NCBI GenBank assembly: GCA_964573995.1
Contig: CAZNLH010000006.1
Coordinates: forward strand, 1-64,000
Reading direction: 5' to 3'
Source: CAZNLH01 sp964573995
Lineage (GTDB): Bacteria > Gemmatimonadota > CAZMKB01 > CAZNLH01
Length of the DNA stretch: 64,000 nucleotides
The position numbers and the translations under genes were made by a program. The notes beneath the pieces were generated by a model, which worked only from the letters and a program-made list of their open reading frames with translations, did no database searches and had not been told where the DNA came from. Every line of letters starts with the position of its first letter. Positions within the stretch are counted from its first letter, which is position 1. This document shows, piece by piece, positions 52,742-61,688 of the stretch.

Positions 52742-53986
52742 TCATTCCTTAAATGCCCCCAGTACAACGGAGGAATAATTTCCGTCGATACCAAAGGAGT
52801 TGCTTATCACCAGGTCGATATCCGCCTCCCTTGGTTTGTCGGGGACGTAATCGAGATCACAAGCCTCGTCCGGATTCTCCAGGTTGATGGTCGGTGGGAT
52901 GATACCGTTCTTTATCGCAAGCGCGCATGAGGCCACTCCGAACGCCTCGCTCGCAGATATCGCGTAGCCCGTCACTCCCTTGACGGAACTGACCGGGACC
53001 CGGTCGGCCGAAGTCCCGAACACCTTGCGGATCGCCATGGTCTCGGCGACGTCATCCCCCCGGGTGGAAAGGCCGCTCGCACAGATATACCCGACCATTT
53101 CGGGCGATAAACCGGCCTCCATTATCGCACCGGTCATCGTCTTGGCCATATCGTCCGTCCTCAGCCCCTTCTCGTGGATCCTGTGCCTGTCATAATGGAC
53201 GCTCCCGCCGCGCAACTCCGCATAGACAGGCACACCCCTCGATCGGGCGCTCTCCAAGCGTTCAATTACCAGGACGCATGCCCCCTCGGAGGCCACGAAT
53301 CCATCCCGCCGTATATCGAACGGAGAGGAGATCCCATGCGGCTCATTGCGCCGTCCTGACATCTCTCCCAGGTCCATCATCTCCTGGAGCACTAGCGGCA
53401 GCACGGGTGCCTCGGCCCCCCCGACCAGCACGGCGCGCATGCGGCCGAGTTTCAAGGCGTTGAAGGCCTGGACCAAGGCATATGAACCTGAGGCATAGCC
53501 CACTGAAAAGGCCAGGTTCGGCCCCTTCAGGCCGAGATAAATTGCCACTTCTCCCGATGCTGCGTTGGTTATATTGTTCTGCATCAATCGCGGATGAACA
53601 CGCCTGGCGCCCCCGCGGTAGAGAGCGGCGTTCTGCTTGTCTATGCTCTTTCTGCCACTGTACCCGGACCCTATGTATACACCTACCTCCTCGGACATAG
53701 CGGGTATATCGAGGCCGGAGTCTTCGAGCGCTTCCTTTGCCGCGACCATTGCAAGGGCCGCGAATCTATCTACCTTGTCCACCTTTTCTTCCGGAAGGAG
53801 CGCGAAGAGTTCATCGTCGGAGACTTCACCCGCCACGCCAACCGGGAAGGATGAGGCATCGAACGACCTTATGGCCTCTATGCCCGAGATACCCTCGAGG
53901 CAAGCGCTCCAGGCCGCATCCTTGCCTATACTGCCCGGCATAACGGCGCCTATTCCTGTTATCACTACACGCTGATCCTTTTTCAT
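52742..53986 (-). CDS. Degenerate ketosynthase, chain-length-factor-like (KS-beta)
   Basis: 414-residue thiolase-fold protein clearly homologous to its neighbour (shared LGRMRAVLVGGAEAP and NSFGIDGN blocks) but with every catalytic residue replaced: the nucleophile Cys is Tyr164 (SVGYASGS), the first His is Ser304 (ICASGLSTRG), the second His is Tyr341 (KGVTGYAIS). Lys336 remains. The frame is intact over full length, so it is not a pseudogene. In type II polyketide and aryl polyene systems such inactive partners (chain length factors) pair with an active synthase. It ends four bases before the active synthase starts. The product is unknown. Confidence 0.85.
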   Translation of the reverse strand: MKKDQRVVITGIGAVMPGSIGKDAAWSACLEGISGIEAIRSFDASSFPVGVAGEVSDDELFALLPEEKVDKVDRFAALAMVAAKEALEDSGLDIPAMSEEVGVYIGSGYSGRKSIDKQNAALYRGGARRVHPRLMQNNITNAASGEVAIYLGLKGPNLAFSVGYASGSYALVQAFNALKLGRMRAVLVGGAEAPVLPLVLQEMMDLGEMSGRRNEPHGISSPFDIRRDGFVASEGACVLVIERLESARSRGVPVYAELRGGSVHYDRHRIHEKGLRTDDMAKTMTGAIMEAGLSPEMVGYICASGLSTRGDDVAETMAIRKVFGTSADRVPVSSVKGVTGYAISASEAFGVASCALAIKNGIIPPTINLENPDEACDLDYVPDKPREADIDLVISNSFGIDGNYSSVVLGAFKE

Positions 53987-54074
53987 CTTATCCCAATTCT
54001 CCGCCGAGTATCTCCTCTAAGTTCCATTAACGGATCGAGTTATACAAAATAGCAAGAAGAGTGCCATCCCTGTC

Positions 54075-55175
54075 CTACCAACTGAAGAGATCTGTGTCCC
54101 CCAGGCTTAGATACCATTCATCGAGGTTCCCCAGCACAGACTCATCGATGACGTCGTCCAGGACCTCGAAATTGATCAGGGGGGAAATCGGCCACTTCTC
54201 GAAGCCCAGTTCCACCAGACAGTGGTGCAATTGAGTATGAGGCAACGCACCACAGCGGATCGATCTCACTCCATTCCTTAGGAGCCTCAGGAGTCCATCG
54301 CTCAGGAGGAGCCGTACTTCCAAGTCCTCTTTACCGCAAAAAAAATCGAATATCACGCCGCTTGTTCGTCCTCCCTCCTCCAGTGTGGTATACACCATAT
54401 ACCCCTTTAGAACATGACCCTTGAAGAGGCCCAGGAGCGTGAAATCGGCCATTGGATTGTCCATGTACCGCCACTTCAGGTAGCGCGAGGACCGACGAGT
54501 TATTACCGGGTAAGCGCTGGAAATATTTTCCCATAACGTGTCGAATCTGTCATCGAAGTCACTCAACTCTTTGACCTCGTAACCAACGCCTTTCAATCGA
54601 TCTCTCTTGATCCAACTCTTCGCCAGCAGGTAATGCCGGAAGCGGCCCATCAACGACGTTATCCTTTCAAACAGGCCCCTGAAGACCCGATAATTGATGG
54701 GTGACTGCTTGTAATAACAGATACCAAGTATCGGTAACTCTCCGAGGATATGGTAATCCATGTAACGGACACCAACCTTTGCGTGTTCCCTCGTTGGAAA
54801 ACCGAACCCGAACTTGATCCCGCTCTGAATGGTCCGGGGCTGGAGGAACCTCTTTAATTCCTTGATTATCCACCTTCCACGATAATCCGGATGGATTGAA
54901 ATCTCGACCAGTTGAACGGCCAGGGCCTGCATATCCTTCACCTTGAATTCCATCACGAGAAGGGGATACATACCGACTATCCCACCCTCCTCCGTCACTG
55001 CGACGCTGATCAGGATAAGGTCGACCAACGGGTTGTCCCTGAACTTCCAATACCAACCTTCAATGGGCCTTTCAATGTGAAATATCGACTGGAAGAGTGC
55101 GTTCAGTTGTTCCTCATCCCCGGGCCGATAGTGCCGTATCTCAACTCCGTTCCTTAACTTCACAGACTCGCTCAT
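54075..55175 (-). CDS. GNAT-superfamily acyltransferase
   Basis: 366-residue protein with GNAT features. The first half has IRHYRPGDEEQLNALFQSIF and VQLVEISIHPDYRGRWIIKELKRF, where HPDYRGRWI resembles the RxxGxG/A acetyl-CoA loop. The second half (WRYMDNPMADFTLLGLFKGHVLKGYMVY) looks like a second, degenerate GNAT fold, as in peptidoglycan or glycan N-acyltransferases. Start set to ATG 55173-55175 by loss of likeness upstream. It lies 88 bases ahead of the ketosynthase pair and in the same direction; it might load or release an acyl chain, but that is a guess. Confidence 0.72.
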   Translation of the reverse strand: MSESVKLRNGVEIRHYRPGDEEQLNALFQSIFHIERPIEGWYWKFRDNPLVDLILISVAVTEEGGIVGMYPLLVMEFKVKDMQALAVQLVEISIHPDYRGRWIIKELKRFLQPRTIQSGIKFGFGFPTREHAKVGVRYMDYHILGELPILGICYYKQSPINYRVFRGLFERITSLMGRFRHYLLAKSWIKRDRLKGVGYEVKELSDFDDRFDTLWENISSAYPVITRRSSRYLKWRYMDNPMADFTLLGLFKGHVLKGYMVYTTLEEGGRTSGVIFDFFCGKEDLEVRLLLSDGLLRLLRNGVRSIRCGALPHTQLHHCLVELGFEKWPISPLINFEVLDDVIDESVLGNLDEWYLSLGDTDLFSW

Positions 55176-55282
55176 GACTCGACCGTGACCCCGTAATTCC
55201 CGGTAAACCTCAGCGCAAGCGACGAATGACCGGCAAGTGGGAAACAAAGGAGAGAAATTATATCACGCCCTGGCAATCCTTG

Positions 55283-56368
55283 TCAAGGTTCCTGCGTGGT
55301 CGCCGAGGATCCTCCCTCCGCAATTGAAGGCCTAAGCGGCGGCTCGACAGGCACAAGGTCTTTCTCATTTTCCCACCTCAGGGCCTCTTCCTTGGAGCCC
55401 ACAAGGTAGACCGAAAGGACGTAGCCCTTTCGTCCGGATTCACCGTAGAGCACCTCGGTCCATCCATCACCCAGGGGCCTTGCATGCTCGATGTAGGTGC
55501 CTATGCCGAGAACCGCAATGATCGGCGAATAGACCGTCTGCTTCTCGAAGACGTAAGTGCCGTTCAGCGTGACGTACCGGCCCTCGTAAGTTACCTTACC
55601 GGGCTCCCCCGCAGTGGCCGGCTTGCTGCCCCCGGTCCTCCCCAGTCCCACCCTCCTCTTACCCCCCACTTCCATTCGATCGAATGAACGGCTCCACATC
55701 GACAAGTCCTTCTTGGGGACCTTCTCCCACCTGAATACGTGTTTGATCCGAAACTCCACCTTCGTGATATCATCAGGGACCAGTTTGCCACCCTTATCCC
55801 TCGAAGTAAACTCGACCGCTATCGGGGTCGTGTCACCTATATCCACGTGGCGTACGAGGGAAAAATTGGCCACATGACCGCCGTAAAAGAGACGCAGCGT
55901 CTCCCCCTTCTTTATCCGGTAATGCTCCTTCTTCTGAAATCCCCTGTAACCGCTCTCAAAGGGAAACTTCAAAGTAGGCACGAGTACCGCCTCGACTTTC
56001 ATTCCCCTATCTGTCCACCTCTCTTCCCTCAAATAGAGAGCGATCAGGGCCTCACCCTTCTTGGCCAGCCCGAGAAAGACACTGCTGTTCTTAAAGGTCT
56101 TCCATGGAACAGGAGGACCATATACCTCCTGGGCCTCGATCCGAATCGCCGGGATTAGCAACGACCCGATAATGAGCAAAGGAAGGACCACGTGGCCCCA
56201 TTTCCAGTCGTATTCATTTATGCAATAATCGCCTCCTGCCACGTTGATTGAGCGATTTCCGTGCATAATATTATCCATCGGATAGCAGAACATCCGTTCC
56301 GTTCGCCAAGGGAACCTTACCTGTTTGAACACCTGATACGCCTGCGCAACCAGTGGTCGGTGAAACAT
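55283..56368 (-). CDS. Exported protein with C-terminal SH3-like domain, start uncertain
   Basis: A hydrophobic segment (VVLPLLIIGSLLIPAIRIEAQ) looks like a signal peptide, followed by a beta-rich domain of unknown family (YGPPVPWKTFKNSSVFLGLAKK to HVFRWEKVPKK), a Gly/Arg linker and an SH3-like tail (SPIIAVLGIGTYIEHARPLGDGWTEVLY). The frame as given has 60 residues ahead of the signal that look non-coding; AGGAGG at about 56236 is followed by no in-frame ATG or TTG, so the true start may be the ATG at 56278 or a GTG just before the hydrophobic segment. Function unknown, perhaps cell-wall binding. Confidence 0.55.
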   Translation of the reverse strand: MFHRPLVAQAYQVFKQVRFPWRTERMFCYPMDNIMHGNRSINVAGGDYCINEYDWKWGHVVLPLLIIGSLLIPAIRIEAQEVYGPPVPWKTFKNSSVFLGLAKKGEALIALYLREERWTDRGMKVEAVLVPTLKFPFESGYRGFQKKEHYRIKKGETLRLFYGGHVANFSLVRHVDIGDTTPIAVEFTSRDKGGKLVPDDITKVEFRIKHVFRWEKVPKKDLSMWSRSFDRMEVGGKRRVGLGRTGGSKPATAGEPGKVTYEGRYVTLNGTYVFEKQTVYSPIIAVLGIGTYIEHARPLGDGWTEVLYGESGRKGYVLSVYLVGSKEEALRWENEKDLVPVEPPLRPSIAEGGSSATTQEP

Positions 56369-56414
56369 TTGTAATATGTTGGCAACCCCACATCCCCCTG
56401 TTCTCTCTTGGCAC

Positions 56415-59400
56415 CTACTTTAGAAGGACCATCTTCCTGACGGACACAAAGTCTCCTGCCTCCATCCGGTACAGATAGAGGCCCGAACTCGCACGCCTTC
56501 CCCCATCGTCACGCCCATCCCAGTGAAGTGTGTACCTCCCCGGCGCCCTCGCCCCGTCCACCAACACCCTGACACGCTGTCCCCTTACATTGTATATCGT
56601 GACCCGCGTCCTGACCCCATTTTCATCTCTCCCCCCGCGCCCCTGAGGGATATCGATGACTATCGAAGTAGACGGGTTGAATGGATTGGGATAGTTCTGG
56701 TGGAGTGCGAAGGCCTTCGGTATCATCGTACCACCTTCTCCCCCGCCCGCGATACCGACCGTCTCCCCCAGGTCGCCCATGGCGGCGGCCATTGCCAGTT
56801 GCGCCCCTGCCTGCTCCATGTAAAAGAGTGGAAAGTCAAAGAGGACGAGGTGATAGTCCCCCCCAAGATATCGTAGTCCGACGATCTCGCCGTCATGGGC
56901 AGCCGTATCACCGAGAGAAGATTGGTAGGTATATATCGGCTCCGTCTCCGGCTCATCCACCAGTGGACCGTATATGACGTCCATGTTGAAGAGGTTCCCC
57001 GAGAACAGCCACGCCTTGGTGGAATCCACCGCGAGATTCGGGTACTCGCTCACTCCTGCATTGGCCCCGGCAAAGTCCTGTTCCGCTCCTGTAAGTATCT
57101 CGGCGGAATTCAACTTGAGGTAGTCATGCGGGACACTTCCACTGGCGAAATCCACCCGGCCGGCGTTGATATCGCTCAGGTCCCTGGCCAGGTCCCAGCC
57201 GACCAGCAGCAGGTTGCCTCCCTGGGAAAGGAACAAGCCGAGATCGTCCAGGTATGGGAGCATCCGGTCGCCCGTCCTGTCATCCTGATGCCACACGACC
57301 GTCGAGTAGGACGCCATGATCGCCTCGTCAAGCGTGAAGGGGGAAACCCCCAGGCTCTCGGCGATATCATACTCGGCCGCCACCGGGTATTCAGAAAGGA
57401 GGTCACGGTAGAAATTATCCACGGTCGTGTCCGACCAGGAGAAAGGGTTGCCGTCGCTGCCGTCCTTAGTACCATCTACTACAAGTATGCCCCAATCGTG
57501 ACTCATCAATCTCCCTCGTACGACTTCCGATGGCTGGCTGATCATTCCGTCAGCGTCCCTGGCGGTTACCCTGTAATAGTACATCACGTGGGCATCGGGG
57601 GAGGAATCCACATAGGTCGTATCGTTGGCCGACAGGGTGTCAAGGTCGGAGAAGCCGCTATCGACGTCGACGCTCCTGGATACTATATATCCGTTTACAT
57701 CGAGTTCCAGGTTCTTCGACCAGTAAAGCCCAATATCGCTTACATGAGACTCGCTCCCTACACCTGATGGGGGTAGAGGTACCGAGTTTGGTGTACCGAA
57801 GCCCTCTTCGGAAAGTGGGCTCCTGCGACCCGTTGAATCTTCCGAGGAGACGGCGAAATAATAGTCCTGGCCCTCCTCGAGCCCCGACACCAGCACCGTG
57901 GTATCCCCCGATACGGATATTGAATCCGTGTAAACACCCGACTCTACCCCGTAAAAGACGTGGTAATCGGTAATCGGGGCCATGAGAGGCGGAACGGGCT
58001 GCCACAACACCATCAGGTCCGTCCCGCTGCCTACGTCGAAGACCATGGGGGCATTCGGGGGGAGGACACAGGACAACCCGTGGTTTTCGAAGCCTCCGCA
58101 GATCTCATCGGCGTGAGGGATGCCGTCAGAGAGGTCGCCATCGTCATCATCCACGAGGAGGAGGTCGATGAAGTAATCGGGGAACACTGTCGAATGTCCA
58201 TATCGCGCGTAGTGAAAGAGGGAATCCGCCAGGGCAACGCCTGCCTCGTGCCCGAGGGAGGCGACCAGGTTCTGCCTCATATCCCACAGAGAACCGGCAA
58301 TCGACTCACCAACACAGTGCGGTTCTCCCTGGCACTCAGGCGCCGGGTACACCCTGTCGTTCTCGGTGTTCCTGATCCAGGTGCCCGGGCCGAAAAAGCC
58401 GCGCCCGATCAGAGATTGATCCGTGATGGTGGCGGCGAGATAATCCGACAACCCCTCGTGCATCGCACTCGAAGGCTGGGGGAAAGGACGATACTGGAAG
58501 TCCGTTACACCATGCCCGTACTCGTGATAGATCACATCGGCGATATTGGCCGTATTTGCGCAACCGCCGCCGGCCCGGAAGAAGTTGACGGCGAAGCCGT
58601 CCCAGAAGGCATTGCAGGTCTGATCTATGTTCACCCTGCACGGCATCTGGTAGTCGAGCCCCGTGAAGCCCGGGTCTATGGCCTTGACATAGTCGTGGAC
58701 GAGGATGACGTGGTAAAAACCATTCCTCTCAGATGCGACGGAGTTGCCGTCACTCCACGCCACGCTGTTCCAACCGCCCGGCACCGCACCCATGCGTATG
58801 GCTCCGTCCGGCCCGGAATCGTTATCCACGTCCACGAAGGGACCGAGGAGTTCGGCCAGTATGGAATCGGTTCCGCCCCCGTACGTTTCGATCGTAAAGT
58901 AGCCCGAGGAATCCGTCACGTCCGAACCGCCGCTTTTCAGTTGAACAAGAAGGTCTTTCAAGGGGTGGGATTCCGGGACGTCGGTGGGCGTTTCCGGGAG
59001 GATCCATGCCCGAACCCTGCCGAATATACTGTCCGGGGCCGTATTGCCATAATAGATCTGGTTCCATCGTTTGATGATATCCCCGGTGTGCGCATCGACC
59101 ACGTAGAACCAGTGGGCGGCCGGGCTACGGGTGATCAACTCCACCATCCAGGAGAGGTAGAATCGGATCCGGTCCTGGCCCCGGTCCGGATAGACCACCA
59201 GGCGGGATCCCACGACTCGATCCGTTTGATCAACAAAGGACGCCTCCCTCTTTGCCAGCCGTTCAGCCTCTTCCGCCGTCAGAGATGCCGAAGTGCCGAT
59301 ATCCGGCCTGTGGTATAGGGTCCCAGCGATCCCAACCAACCTGCCGTCCTTCCGAAGCCTGAACTGAATGTGTCCGCCATAGACCGGGACGGAATTCACC

Positions 59401-59807
59401 ACCTGCTGAAACTCTACATACCAGAGCCTCCCATGCCTGCCCGCACTGAATGGGGCCAGGTCGCGCGACGAGACCCCCAGCAGGGCCCGGTTCTCATCCA
59501 CGAATTCGAGGAGTTGGGCGTTCAGGGCCCCCTCTCCGGGGATCCCACCCTGAAAGACCCGGACACTCGAACCGTATATGGCGCGCGGGGTCCCCATCTC
59601 CTCATTCCACTCGATCTTCCACCCACCACCGTAACGCCCGACGAAATCGGCCCACGCATCCATGGGAAGGCTCTCCCCTTCTCCCGTTCCATCTATAACA
59701 GATCCTGCACCCATCCCGGCATTAATGTAAGGGACGAAGGCCCGTGAGGTCCTGGGCCCGAGAAAGAGGACAGAGAAGACAAGCAGGCCAAAGCGGACGT
59801 TTTTCAT
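56415..59807 (-). CDS. Secreted M36/thermolysin-like metallopeptidase with FnIII and FlgD-like domains
   Basis: Large exported zinc peptidase of 1130 residues. After the signal peptide (to about SRA, residue 22) comes an FTP/PepSY-type propeptide (EFQQVVNSVPVYGGHIQFRL), then a catalytic domain with HEYGH at 428-432 and the third ligand in EGLSDY at 451-456, as in fungalysins. Two fibronectin III domains (about 580-760), a flavodoxin- or GATase-like domain (GILVVDGTKDG to LFDFPLFYME) and a FlgD-like C-terminal domain starting LHQNYPNPFNPSTSI follow. The end DGRDDGGRRASSGLYLYR parallels the M1 peptidase at 48112. The ATG follows GGGAGG at four bases. Confidence 0.92.
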   Translation of the reverse strand: MKNVRFGLLVFSVLFLGPRTSRAFVPYINAGMGAGSVIDGTGEGESLPMDAWADFVGRYGGGWKIEWNEEMGTPRAIYGSSVRVFQGGIPGEGALNAQLLEFVDENRALLGVSSRDLAPFSAGRHGRLWYVEFQQVVNSVPVYGGHIQFRLRKDGRLVGIAGTLYHRPDIGTSASLTAEEAERLAKREASFVDQTDRVVGSRLVVYPDRGQDRIRFYLSWMVELITRSPAAHWFYVVDAHTGDIIKRWNQIYYGNTAPDSIFGRVRAWILPETPTDVPESHPLKDLLVQLKSGGSDVTDSSGYFTIETYGGGTDSILAELLGPFVDVDNDSGPDGAIRMGAVPGGWNSVAWSDGNSVASERNGFYHVILVHDYVKAIDPGFTGLDYQMPCRVNIDQTCNAFWDGFAVNFFRAGGGCANTANIADVIYHEYGHGVTDFQYRPFPQPSSAMHEGLSDYLAATITDQSLIGRGFFGPGTWIRNTENDRVYPAPECQGEPHCVGESIAGSLWDMRQNLVASLGHEAGVALADSLFHYARYGHSTVFPDYFIDLLLVDDDDGDLSDGIPHADEICGGFENHGLSCVLPPNAPMVFDVGSGTDLMVLWQPVPPLMAPITDYHVFYGVESGVYTDSISVSGDTTVLVSGLEEGQDYYFAVSSEDSTGRRSPLSEEGFGTPNSVPLPPSGVGSESHVSDIGLYWSKNLELDVNGYIVSRSVDVDSGFSDLDTLSANDTTYVDSSPDAHVMYYYRVTARDADGMISQPSEVVRGRLMSHDWGILVVDGTKDGSDGNPFSWSDTTVDNFYRDLLSEYPVAAEYDIAESLGVSPFTLDEAIMASYSTVVWHQDDRTGDRMLPYLDDLGLFLSQGGNLLLVGWDLARDLSDINAGRVDFASGSVPHDYLKLNSAEILTGAEQDFAGANAGVSEYPNLAVDSTKAWLFSGNLFNMDVIYGPLVDEPETEPIYTYQSSLGDTAAHDGEIVGLRYLGGDYHLVLFDFPLFYMEQAGAQLAMAAAMGDLGETVGIAGGGEGGTMIPKAFALHQNYPNPFNPSTSIVIDIPQGRGGRDENGVRTRVTIYNVRGQRVRVLVDGARAPGRYTLHWDGRDDGGRRASSGLYLYRMEAGDFVSVRKMVLLK

Positions 59808-60068
59808 CGTTCCTCCCGTAATACATTTTTAACAAACTGTGAAAAGTTGTCACGGCCCCCCGGACCTTTATTCCGGGAGGGAACCGGCCCAAAGGATATT
59901 GTCCTGAACGGCACAACAACTTGTATGGCAATAGGTTAGCCCTTAAGTCCCGCAATATCAGGCGGCCTTGAAACCAGTGGCACGCTTCCTGCTATTCCTG
60001 ACGGTGGATCAAGTAGATCATACGGCCCGATCTCTTCCGTGACAACTTGAAAGAAGGGGATAGAGCAC
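59808..60068. other. Divergent region between M36 peptidase and a small gene
   Basis: 261 bases hold the M36 ribosome site (GGGAGG), a hairpin (59856-59881), and two inverted copies of CCGTGACAACTT at 59844-59855 (minus) and 60037-60048 (plus). They stand 37 and 21 bases upstream of the starts of the flanking genes. No clear sigma-70 promoter was recognised. Confidence 0.4.
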
Positions 60069-60209
60069 ATGTTCTGGTTTATTCTCTTACCGGCGATATT
60101 CATCTCGACGCTGCTGTGTGCCTCCCTGTGCGTGGTCGCAAGCGATAGTGACCAGATCATCGAAGACATCACCCGTGGGGTGCACTATTCAAGGCCACAG
60201 GGGGCATAA
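60069..60209 (+). CDS. Candidate small membrane protein (46 residues)
   Basis: An ATG-to-TAA frame of 46 codons with an N-terminal hydrophobic helix (FWFILLPAIFISTLLCASLCV) and a polar tail (ASDSDQIIEDITRG). AAGGGGA lies eight bases before the ATG. It is on the plus strand between two minus-strand genes and shares a 12-base upstream sequence with the divergent M36 gene. No family is recognised. The remaining gap up to 60338 shows no other gene. Confidence 0.5.
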   Translation: MFWFILLPAIFISTLLCASLCVVASDSDQIIEDITRGVHYSRPQGA

Positions 60210-60338
60210 CAATGTAGGCCGAAGACAATCCTCCGACATACCGGCAAAGTTCCCTGCCGTGTTCGTGATGACAGGACTAAGAGGTTAGAGACTCCACATG
60301 AGGTCAATTCTGCACACGACATGCCGCGGGGAACTTTT

Positions 60339-61688
60339 TTATGACCCGGTCCTCCCTGTAAAACTCACCCCGTCCACCCGTATATAAGGTACCGTGTAGA
60401 CACCTTCATCGGTCCACCATGATCTGATCGATTCCCTTTCTCGCGAAACGGCCGTCACGTTGTCGAGGATCCTCAGCACGCTGTCTGTGAATCTCATCTC
60501 CCTTACCCGCTTCGTAGGGACACCGTCTTCCACGACGTACGTCCCATCACGGGTCATACCCGTCATCAGCGCGATTTCTGGCTCCAGGAGGCCGTTGACG
60601 TAATGAAACCTGGTGACCAGCACGGCCCTCTCGGTGGAAGAGATTATCTCGTCTATCGTCTCCTCTCCCCCCTGCATGGCAAGATTCATGGGGATAGGTC
60701 CATCATCCGAATCGGGCGGCGTTGCATGTCCGGTGGACTCTCTCCCCTCGCGGGAGGCATGCAGCGTGTCGTAGACCACGCCCACTGCCTTTCCTTCCCT
60801 GATGATCTCGCAGCGACGCTTCGGCACACCCTCGTAGTCGAAGGCCCTGGGGAAACCCACGGGCTCGAGGGCATCATCGTAGATCGTGATGTTTTCACCC
60901 GCTATCTTCTTCCCTATCTTCCCCGCCATGAAACTCGTTTCATCCTGGTACTGGCGGGCACCGAAGGCGATATACGACGTCCATTCGAGCAATTCTGCCA
61001 GCGCCTTGGGCTCCAGGATCACCGTATACTTCCCTTGTGGGAGGACTATTGTTCCTCCCGCCTCTGAGGCCTTCTCCATCGACCGCCTCGCAAGTGAGCG
61101 CACATTTAGGTCTTCTATCTCGGTTCCCGTCTTGCCAGCGAAGCCGGAGGCGGCCTCGCCGATGGAGGTAAAGGTAACGTCGTAGACCGTTGTTGCCTGA
61201 TAGGCCTCGATCCCGTTCGTGTTTACGACCGCCACCTCTTCAACGCCGGTGGTGAAGGCCCCCGCAACCCTGAGACCCCGTTTCCCGGCCTCCTTAAAAA
61301 CGGCGTCGAGGCTTTCAACACGCCTTCGATGGTCATACCCGAAGGTCTCGGCCGAAAAGGCCGACACCGTCTCGCACGGCTGAGGAGACGGGAAGGCCTT
61401 GAACCCTTCCTCTTCACCCCCCCAAGCTACGGCCGCCCTCGCTCGCCTTATCCCTTCCCCTATGGCGGTCCGGTCCATTGAAGAGACCTTTGCCAGGCCC
61501 ACTCTCCCCCCATCAAGCGTCCTCACGTAGACGGAGACTACTTCCTCATGGACGTTCTGGTGAACCACCGAGTTTGCATACCTGCTGCACCCTGCATCCC
61601 GGGCTATCATCAACAACTCCACCTGGCTTTCCATAGCCGGCCTGATTGCATTCCTCAAGAGGTCCAACGCGTTTTCATTGCCGATCAT
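60339..61688 (-). CDS. pmbA: PmbA-type metalloprotease-related protein (TldE)
   Basis: TldD/PmbA-family protein of 449 residues, the non-catalytic partner of TldD. Blocks include VVHQNVHEEVVSVYV, NTNGIEAYQATTVYDVTF, the LEPKALAELLEWTSYIAFGARQYQDETSFM region and NLAMQGGEETIDEII. The ATG at 61686-61688 shares ATGA with the tldD stop; the open frame running 47 codons into tldD is rejected. TldD-TldE complexes are proteases that trim peptides such as microcin B17 leader and other modified peptides. Nothing else peptide-related is adjacent. Confidence 0.92.
   Translation of the reverse strand: MIGNENALDLLRNAIRPAMESQVELLMIARDAGCSRYANSVVHQNVHEEVVSVYVRTLDGGRVGLAKVSSMDRTAIGEGIRRARAAVAWGGEEEGFKAFPSPQPCETVSAFSAETFGYDHRRRVESLDAVFKEAGKRGLRVAGAFTTGVEEVAVVNTNGIEAYQATTVYDVTFTSIGEAASGFAGKTGTEIEDLNVRSLARRSMEKASEAGGTIVLPQGKYTVILEPKALAELLEWTSYIAFGARQYQDETSFMAGKIGKKIAGENITIYDDALEPVGFPRAFDYEGVPKRRCEIIREGKAVGVVYDTLHASREGRESTGHATPPDSDDGPIPMNLAMQGGEETIDEIISSTERAVLVTRFHYVNGLLEPEIALMTGMTRDGTYVVEDGVPTKRVREMRFTDSVLRILDNVTAVSRERESIRSWWTDEGVYTVPYIRVDGVSFTGRTGS

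Noticed and set aside
52742..53986. Second ketosynthase as a decaying pseudogene
   Set aside because: The frame is full length, uninterrupted and coupled to its neighbour, with only the catalytic residues changed.
57960..59318. Long plus-strand open frame opposite the M36 peptidase
   Set aside because: Antisense shadow of a gene with clear catalytic motifs; no ribosome site or family match.
59936..60172. Minus-strand frame of 78 codons opposite the small membrane gene
   Set aside because: No ribosome site or family match; the plus-strand frame has both a ribosome site and a membrane helix.
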